Of a DNA stretch of 18,852 nt, positions 14,251 to 18,852 are shown in pieces. The first letter of the stretch is position 1; each line of letters opens with the position of its first letter. Below the pieces are notes generated by a model. The model ran no database searches, was not told where the DNA came from, and saw nothing but the letters and a program-made list of their open reading frames with translations. The translations under genes were made by a program, and so were the position numbers. Source of the DNA: Chloroflexi bacterium UBA5189 (GTDB lineage: Bacteria; Chloroflexota; Limnocylindria; Limnocylindrales; CSP1-4); the NCBI GenBank assembly GCA_002413045.1, contig DHWF01000042.1:66130-84981 (forward strand). Reading direction: 5' to 3'.

Positions 14251-15057
14251 CTAGTTGTGGCCGACTTCTTCGGGCTCGACGTACCACTGCTGGCGGTCGC
14301 CGATGCGCGATCGGAGCTTCCAGCGCGTGGACTTCGGGGCCTGTTCGATTGCGTCGCGGAGGCCCTGGAGCTGGGCGCGCACGTCGAACAGCACGGGCCG
14401 TGCGCCGACGTCGAGGTCCGCCTCCGTGAAGTCCGATTCCAGGAACTCCTGGAGCACCTTGAGGTTGCCGGTGACCGTCCGCCACCAGCCCCAGTCATTC
14501 GACGTGTGGGCGAGGATGCGTGGCAGGCTGATCGCGCCCTGGCCGCTCGCCGAGTCGGGGGCTCCGTCGTCCTGGGCGAGCGGGTGCTCGGCGAGGAGCA
14601 CGAGGGCGTCGAGGACGTCCTTCCGGTTGATCTTCACGATCTGGAGCTTGGACAGCAGGAGGTCCGCGACCGGCAGCGTCGGGCGCGAGACACCCAGGCG
14701 GTCGCCGAATTCGATCCGGTGGCACATCTCGAGCTTGTCGACGAGGACGTCGACCGGCCGCCGGCGCGCCTCGTCCACGAAATAGCCCTGGTGCTGGCCG
14801 AACATCGCGTTGTGGCGCTTGTCCGGCGTGTAGCCCTCGCGCTCGAGGAGCTTGTACACGGCCTTCCGGTCCTTCGACCGCGTCGCGAAGTCCAGGTCGA
14901 CCTCGACCCTGCGGGTGCGGTGGGTCCAATCCGGTGCGTGCGCTCGGACCGCCATGCCGCCCATGAGGCGGAGGAGGAGGCCATCGTGGTCCGCGGCGGC
15001 AACAATCCGCAGCGCTTCTGCGAGCGGATCCTCGAGCGTTCGCGTGCCCGGTTCCAT
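14251..15057 (-). CDS. Nucleotidyltransferase-fold protein, AbiEii-like
   Basis: The 268-residue protein shows the Pol beta-type nucleotidyltransferase pattern: G-G at 33-34 (L-M-G-G-M-A-V-R-A-H), catalytic-type aspartates at 54 and 56 (V-D-L-D-F), and a third candidate D103 (P-V-D-V-L-V). The later S-K-L-Q-I-V-K-I-N-R-K-D-V-L-D segment (136-150) matches the K-L-Q...R-K-D-x-x-D pattern of AbiEii-like proteins. Members of this group transfer nucleotides to tRNA, proteins or antibiotics, and some are toxins. No AbiEi-type antitoxin lies beside it; instead a metallophosphoesterase follows 16 nt downstream. The ATG at 15057 has no Shine-Dalgarno sequence; a TATACT box ends 9 nt upstream, so the mRNA is probably leaderless. 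Substrate unknown; the family call is from motifs only. Confidence 0.75.
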   Translation of the reverse strand: MEPGTRTLEDPLAEALRIVAAADHDGLLLRLMGGMAVRAHAPDWTHRTRRVEVDLDFATRSKDRKAVYKLLEREGYTPDKRHNAMFGQHQGYFVDEARRRPVDVLVDKLEMCHRIEFGDRLGVSRPTLPVADLLLSKLQIVKINRKDVLDALVLLAEHPLAQDDGAPDSASGQGAISLPRILAHTSNDWGWWRTVTGNLKVLQEFLESDFTEADLDVGARPVLFDVRAQLQGLRDAIEQAPKSTRWKLRSRIGDRQQWYVEPEEVGHN

Positions 15058-15066
15058 GGCGGGCGG

Positions 15067-15072
15067 AGTATA
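15067..15072 (-). promoter_or_regulatory. -10 box (TATACT) of a probable leaderless promoter
   Basis: TATACT differs from the TATAAT consensus at one position and ends 9 nt before the nucleotidyltransferase ATG, so transcription would begin at or within a few bases of the start codon. No good TTGACA-like -35 lies 16-18 bp upstream; TTCACA (15091-15086) is only 13 bp away. Confidence 0.5.
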
Positions 15073-15231
15073 GGGCGGGCATCGATGTGAAAAACGCTTG
15101 CATCCCGTTAACGCCGCGGCGAAGATGGCGCCCGACGATGCGCCCCGGGACCAAGGGTCTGGGATCTGGAGGGTCCGCCCATCTCCGCTGAATCAACCCG
15201 GCGGCTGGCCCGTGCCCATGGTCGAAGTGGA

Positions 15232-15251
15232 CGCACGCGACGACGCGTGCG
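15232..15251. promoter_or_regulatory. 8-bp perfect inverted repeat upstream of the ABC importer genes
   Basis: CGCACGCG-ACGA-CGCGTGCG sits 11 bp before the binding-protein gene's Shine-Dalgarno sequence. As DNA it could be an operator; as RNA a tetraloop hairpin in the 5' leader. It lies in the 215-bp divergent gap 15058-15272, the longest gene-free stretch in the window. The rest of that gap shows only the -10 box at 15067-15072. Confidence 0.45.
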
Positions 15252-15262
15252 CCAGAAAGCGT

Positions 15263-15269
15263 GGAGGAG
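15263..15269 (+). promoter_or_regulatory. Shine-Dalgarno GGAGGAG supporting a TTG start
   Basis: GGAGGAG lies 3 nt before TTG 15273. If translation began at the in-frame GTG 15261 the motif would be inside the gene. This decides the start in favour of TTG. Confidence 0.6.
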
Positions 15270-15272
15270 CAC

Positions 15273-16421
15273 TTGACCACGACTCGCTCGCTACCCCGGC
15301 TCTTGACGGTCGGGGCGGCACTCGTCTTCGTCGCCGCGGCCTGCAACCAGGCCGGAACGGCCACCACCGCCCCTGGCGGCGGTGGAGCCACGGCGTGGAC
15401 CCCGGACGCGACCAAGCTCGCTGCCGCAAAGACCGAGGGCGCCCTCAACGTCATCGCGCTCCCGCGCGACTGGTGTGGCTACGGGACGCTGCTCGACAAC
15501 TTCAAGGCCAAGACCGGCCTGACCATCAACGAGATCACGCCAGATGCCGGCTCCGGCCAGGAGATCGACGCGATCAAGAACAACCCGAATGGTGGGCCCG
15601 CGGCGCCGGACACGGTCGACGTCGGGTACTCATTCGGTGACGCCAACAAGGCGCTCTACGCGCCCTACAAGGTCGCGACGTTCGACAGCATCAGCCAGAA
15701 GGATCCCGATGGGGCGTGGGTCGGCGACTACTACGGCGTCCTCTCGTTCGAGATCAACAAGAGCGTCATCACCGGCGACGACCCGAAGGACTGGGCGGAC
15801 CTGCTCAAGCCCGCGTACGCACACTCCGTGGCGCTCGCCGGCGACCCGCTCAACTCCAACCAGGCCATCCAGACCGTCGAAGCGTCGTCCCTCGGCAACG
15901 GTGGCACGCTTGACGACGCCCAGAAGGGCCTCGAGTTCTTCAAGGCACTGAATGCGGCCGGCAACTTCGTCCCGACGATCGCCAAGCAGGGCACCCTCGT
16001 CAGCGGCGAGACGCCGATCGTCATCACCTGGTCGTACCTCGCACTCGCCGATCGCGACTCCCTGAAGGGGTCGACGCCGATCGACGTCGTGATCCCGGCC
16101 ACCGGCAAGTTCGGCGGCATCTACGTCCAGGCGATCAGCAAGACGGCGCCCCATCCGAACGCGGCCCAGCTCTGGGAGGAGTACCTCTACTCCGACGAGG
16201 GCCAGCTCGTCTGGACCAACGCCTATTGCTACACGACCCGCTATGACGACCTCGTCAAGAAGGGCCTCATCACCGGCGACCTGAAGGCCAAGCTACCGGA
16301 CGTCACGGGGACCGTGTTCCCGACGAACGACCAGCTCACCGCGTCGAAGACGCTCATCCAGGGCTCCTGGGCGTCCGTCGTCGGCGTCGGCCCGCTCAAG
16401 ACCCAGCCACCGACTCCCTGA
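15273..16421 (+). CDS. ABC transporter substrate-binding lipoprotein, PotD-like
   Basis: Starting at TTG 15273, the 382-residue product opens with a lipoprotein signal peptide: T-R-S-L-P-R, a hydrophobic core, and lipobox V-A-A-A-C with Cys24. A Gly/Thr/Ala linker follows, then a periplasmic-binding fold: A-L-P-R-D-W-C-G-Y-G near the front, A-P-Y-K-V-A-T-F-D in the middle, and L-Y-S-D-E-G-Q-L-V-W near the C-terminus. This resembles the spermidine/putrescine (PotD) and related ferric-iron or aminoethylphosphonate binding proteins. It would be lipid-anchored outside the membrane and deliver ligand to the two permeases encoded next. The first ligand-domain strand is followed by an unusual W-C-G, and a second cysteine lies at Y-C-Y late in the protein, so a disulfide is possible. 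The ligand is not known. Confidence 0.9.
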   Translation: MTTTRSLPRLLTVGAALVFVAAACNQAGTATTAPGGGGATAWTPDATKLAAAKTEGALNVIALPRDWCGYGTLLDNFKAKTGLTINEITPDAGSGQEIDAIKNNPNGGPAAPDTVDVGYSFGDANKALYAPYKVATFDSISQKDPDGAWVGDYYGVLSFEINKSVITGDDPKDWADLLKPAYAHSVALAGDPLNSNQAIQTVEASSLGNGGTLDDAQKGLEFFKALNAAGNFVPTIAKQGTLVSGETPIVITWSYLALADRDSLKGSTPIDVVIPATGKFGGIYVQAISKTAPHPNAAQLWEEYLYSDEGQLVWTNAYCYTTRYDDLVKKGLITGDLKAKLPDVTGTVFPTNDQLTASKTLIQGSWASVVGVGPLKTQPPTP

Positions 16422-16469
16422 CCCAGGGATTCGGGACGCCACACCGACGTTGACGGGAGCACATTGAGC

Positions 16470-17369
16470 ATGGCTTCCGCAACGACAACCGCCCCGGGCG
16501 CGCCATCGGCGCGCCCGGGGCGGCGCTTAACCCCGGCGTGGCTCGGCGTTCTGCCGTTCTTCGTCTTCGCGACGGCGTTTCTGCTCCTCCCGGTCGCGGT
16601 CCTCTTGAGTGGGAGCTTCTTCGACTCCGCGACCGGGCAGCCGACGCTGGACAACTACGCGAAGCTCGCCGAGCCGTCGATCGTGCAGTCATACGCGCTG
16701 AGCATCGAGATCAGCCTCGTGACCGCGGTCGCCGGCGCGGCCTTCGGCTTCCTGCTCGCCTACGCGCTCATCATCGGGGGTCTGCCGCGCTTCCTGCGAA
16801 CCCTGGTGATGACGTTTTCCGGCGTCGCGTCCAACTTCGCCGGTGTCCCGCTCGCCCTCGCCTTCATCTACACGCTGGGCTTCCAGGGCATGTTCACCCT
16901 GTTCCTCAAGAACACCGTTGGAATCGACCTGTACGGGTCGGGCTTCACGCTGTACACGAAGCTCGGCATCGAGCTCGCGTATATGTATTTCCAATTTCCA
17001 CTGATGGTGCTCATCATGGCGCCCGCCCTCGACGGCCTGAAGCGCGAGTGGCGCGAGGCGGCCGAGAACATGGGTGCGTCTCCAACCGAGTACTGGCGGC
17101 ACGTGGCGCTGCCGATCCTGACGCCGACGATCCTCGGGACGGTCATCCTGCTGTTCGGGAACGCCTTCGGAGCGCAGGCAACCGCGTACAACCTCGCGCC
17201 CCTCGTGCCGATCGTGACGAACGTCATCAGCAACCAGATCAGCGGTGACGTCTTCCACAACACGGGCCTCGGCTACGCGCTGGCGATGGGCATGGTCGTG
17301 ATCATGGGCATCGCAATCGCGATCTACGCGCGCCTGCAGCGCATCTCCGAGCGGTGGCTCAAGTCGTGA
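16470..17369 (+). CDS. ABC transporter permease, PotB-like
   Basis: The 299-residue membrane protein has about six helices and a BPD_transp_1 domain with the EAA loop at about 196-217 (E-A-A-E-N-M-G-A-S, then A-L-P-I-L). This loop docks on the ATPase. It has the long first periplasmic segment seen in PotB/PotH-type permeases. ATG 16470 (GGGAG 10 nt upstream) or TTG 16464 (4 nt) are both possible starts; ATG is given here. The first 20 residues are a Pro/Ala/Arg-rich cytoplasmic tail whose codons form a 16-bp perfect hairpin. The gene begins 48 bp after the binding-protein stop and its own stop overlaps the next permease start, so it is one operon. It forms the channel with the second permease. 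Confidence 0.92.
   Translation: MASATTTAPGAPSARPGRRLTPAWLGVLPFFVFATAFLLLPVAVLLSGSFFDSATGQPTLDNYAKLAEPSIVQSYALSIEISLVTAVAGAAFGFLLAYALIIGGLPRFLRTLVMTFSGVASNFAGVPLALAFIYTLGFQGMFTLFLKNTVGIDLYGSGFTLYTKLGIELAYMYFQFPLMVLIMAPALDGLKREWREAAENMGASPTEYWRHVALPILTPTILGTVILLFGNAFGAQATAYNLAPLVPIVTNVISNQISGDVFHNTGLGYALAMGMVVIMGIAIAIYARLQRISERWLKS
16489..16523 (+). other. 16-bp perfect all-G:C hairpin inside the start of the permease gene
   Basis: Bases 16489-16504 pair perfectly with 16508-16523 around a 3-nt loop (ATC); all 16 pairs are G:C. It begins 16 nt after the permease ATG codon ends and 67 nt after the binding-protein stop. It encodes part of the basic, Pro/Ala-rich tail (residues about 7-18). No T-run follows. 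Such a structure could stall ribosomes or polymerase, or protect the upstream message. Confidence 0.75.
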
Positions 17370-18256
17370 GCGGTGGTCCGGCCTTCGGGACGCGCACGCC
17401 GGGCGTGCTCGAGACGATCGAGTCGAGCGCGCAGGCGCGGCCGGGCAGGCGGGCGGGCGGTCGTCGGTTCAATAGCGGCAAGATCATTTCCTGGATCATC
17501 TTCCTGGCGGGGATGTTCTATTTCTTCCTGCCGCTGCTGGTCACGTTCGTGTTCTCGCTCCGCCTCCAGCCGACCGGGCAGGCCTACGCGAACGTGCTGT
17601 TCCACGACCCACGATTCGCCTCGAGCCTGATCTACTCGCTGGTCGTTGGACTGATCACGATCGTGATCAGCATCCTCCTGCTCGTGCCGACCGCCTACTG
17701 GGTGCGGCTGCGCGTGCCGCGACTGCGTCCGTACGTCGAGTTCATCACCCTGCTGCCGTTCGTCATCCCGCCGATCATCCTGGTCTTCGCGCTGACGCGC
17801 GCGTTCGCCGGGCCGCCCTTCCCGCTCACCGCAACGAGCGATGGGCTGAACATCCTGGTCATCGCGGCCTACGTGATCCTGTCGTTCCCGTACATGTACC
17901 GGTCGATCGATAGTGGGCTCCAGGCCATCGACATCCGGACCCTGACCGAGGCGGCGCAGAGCATGGGCGCCGGCTGGGGCCGGATCCTGTGGGCGGTGAT
18001 CCTGCCGAACCTGCGGGTGGCCCTGCTGAGTGGCGCCTTCCTGACCCTCGCGATCGTCATCGGCGAGTACACGCTGGCCAGCTTCCTCGTCCGGCCGGCG
18101 TTCGGGCCATACCTGGCGTTGCTCGGGCGTGACAAGGCGTTCGAACCGGCAGCCGTCACGATCATCGCGTTCGGCTTGACCTGGCTGGCGATGGGTGTCA
18201 TCGCCTTCATCGGTCGAGGCTCTCGCGGCAGTGTCCCGCTGACCGGTGGGCGTTAG
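17366..18256 (+). CDS. ABC transporter permease, PotC-like
   Basis: The 296-residue protein has a basic 40-residue cytoplasmic tail, about six membrane helices, and an EAA loop at about 195-216 (E-A-A-Q-S-M-G-A-G, then V-I-L-P-N-L). It pairs with the preceding permease as in PotB/PotC. The GTG at 17366 overlaps the previous stop (GTGA), giving translational coupling, with GGTGG about 8 nt upstream; an in-frame GTG at 17354 is the alternative. The ATPase gene follows 14 nt after the stop. The order binding protein, permease, permease, ATPase differs from the potABCD order of enterobacteria but is common in other importers of this class. No defect is seen. Confidence 0.92.
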   Translation: MSGGPAFGTRTPGVLETIESSAQARPGRRAGGRRFNSGKIISWIIFLAGMFYFFLPLLVTFVFSLRLQPTGQAYANVLFHDPRFASSLIYSLVVGLITIVISILLLVPTAYWVRLRVPRLRPYVEFITLLPFVIPPIILVFALTRAFAGPPFPLTATSDGLNILVIAAYVILSFPYMYRSIDSGLQAIDIRTLTEAAQSMGAGWGRILWAVILPNLRVALLSGAFLTLAIVIGEYTLASFLVRPAFGPYLALLGRDKAFEPAAVTIIAFGLTWLAMGVIAFIGRGSRGSVPLTGGR

Positions 18257-18270
18257 GAGATGACGACTCG

Positions 18271-18852
18271 ATGAGCTATCTCGTGCTGACGGACGTCCGC
18301 AAGCAGTTCGGCGAGACCGTCGCGGTCCAGTCGTTCAACCTGTCGGCGGAGAAGGGCGAGTTCGTGTCGTTCCTCGGCCCATCAGGCTGCGGCAAGACGA
18401 CCACGCTCCGGATGATCGCCGGATTCGAGAAGCCCACCGGTGGCTCGATCGTGATCAACGGCCAGGACGTGACCTACACGGCGCCGAACAAGCGCAACGT
18501 GGGCATGGTCTTCCAGTCCTACGCCCTCTTCCCGAACATGACGGTCGCGGACAACGTGGCCTTCGGGCTCAAGATTCGCAAGCGGCCCAAGGACCAGATC
18601 AAGAAGCGGATCGGCGAGCTCCTGGAGATCGTCAACCTCCCCGACAAGGGCGCGCGGTATCCGTACCAGCTGTCCGGCGGCCAGCAGCAGCGCGTCGCGC
18701 TCGCCCGCGCGCTCGCGTTCGAACCCCAGGTGCTGCTCCTCGACGAGCCGCTATCCGCCCTCGACGCGAAGATCCGCGTCGCGCTCCGTGTAGAGATCCG
18801 TTCGATCCAGCGCCAGCTCGGCATCACCACGGTCTACGTGACCCACGACCAG
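18271..18852 (+). CDS. ABC transporter ATP-binding protein, PotA-like, cut by window edge
   Basis: The 194 visible codons hold all nucleotide-binding motifs: Walker A G-P-S-G-C-G-K-T (36-43), Q-loop Gln82 in V-F-Q-S-Y-A-L-F-P, signature L-S-G-G-Q-Q-Q-R (134-141), Walker B V-L-L-L-D-E-P (154-160) and switch histidine in T-H-D-Q at the right edge. The Q-S-Y-A-L-F-P and D-E-P-L-S-A-L-D-A forms are typical of the MalK/PotA/UgpC/FbpC group. These add a C-terminal TOBE/OB domain of about 100 residues, which would lie beyond the window. The ATG at 18271 has AGGAG 11 nt upstream, and the gene starts 14 nt after the second permease. It energises the importer on the cytoplasmic face. Confidence 0.95.
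   Translation, partial: MSYLVLTDVRKQFGETVAVQSFNLSAEKGEFVSFLGPSGCGKTTTLRMIAGFEKPTGGSIVINGQDVTYTAPNKRNVGMVFQSYALFPNMTVADNVAFGLKIRKRPKDQIKKRIGELLEIVNLPDKGARYPYQLSGGQQQRVALARALAFEPQVLLLDEPLSALDAKIRVALRVEIRSIQRQLGITTVYVTHDQ

Noticed and set aside
15261..15272. GTG 15261 as the start of the binding lipoprotein.
   Set aside because: It would put the GGAGGAG ribosome binding site inside the gene and add acidic residues before the signal peptide; TTG 15273 fits better.
1..18852. tRNA, rRNA, CRISPR, insertion sequence or phage gene.
   Set aside because: No cloverleaf-like sequence, regularly spaced repeats, transposase motif or phage protein was recognised.

Overview
The window is GC-rich throughout and gene-dense, with third-position G/C bias and several GTG/TTG starts. 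It has no RNA genes, insertion sequences, CRISPR arrays or phage genes that I can recognise. The gene set (corrinoid methyltransfer protein, covalent-FAD dimethylglycine-dehydrogenase-like enzyme fused to a GcvT domain, its own ETF pair, IclR regulator, PotABCD-type importer) suggests a high-GC heterotroph from soil or freshwater that uses methylated amines or amino acids. Chloroflexota or a related terrabacterial lineage is plausible, but I cannot fix the phylum from this sequence.

Layout. (1) 1-227, minus: 5' end of a corrinoid (B12-binding) methyltransferase partner, cut by the window edge. (2) 309-2290, plus: an IclR regulator translationally overlapping a CynX/NimT-type MFS transporter; a palindromic operator candidate lies in the divergent gap. 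(3) 2345-4174, plus: an AsnB-type glutamine amidotransferase/synthetase that converges with group 4 only 3 bp away. (4) 10278-4178, minus: a catabolic run in the order aldehyde dehydrogenase, DMGDH-like FAD/GcvT oxidoreductase, etfB, etfA; a twin inverted-repeat element fills the only large gap in it. (5) 10433-11344, plus: a SUKH (SMI1/KNR4)-like protein with an apparent OB-fold tail. (6) 15057-11465, minus: nucleotidyltransferase, metallophosphoesterase and APC permease, closely spaced. (7) 15273 to the right edge, plus: ABC importer in the order binding lipoprotein, permease, permease, ATPase (cut by the edge).

How it may work together. Corrinoid proteins of this type accept a methyl group from quaternary or tertiary amines such as glycine betaine. 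The DMGDH-like enzyme can oxidatively demethylate the dimethylglycine or sarcosine left over, passing one-carbon units to folate through its GcvT domain and electrons to ETF, which is encoded next to it. The aldehyde dehydrogenase would handle an aldehyde produced or consumed on the same route. Either the CynX-like MFS protein or the PotABCD-type importer could supply substrate. This pathway is an inference from families and neighbourhood. No MttB/MtgB methyltransferase or ETF:quinone oxidoreductase is visible inside the window.

The least expected signals are the two copies of a 10-45-10 inverted-repeat unit at a 95-bp period upstream of etfB, a 16-bp all-G:C perfect hairpin inside the first codons of the first ABC permease gene, the SUKH/OB-like fusion, and the nucleotidyltransferase-metallophosphoesterase pair with an apparently leaderless promoter. 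No stretch longer than about 215 bp lacks a gene.
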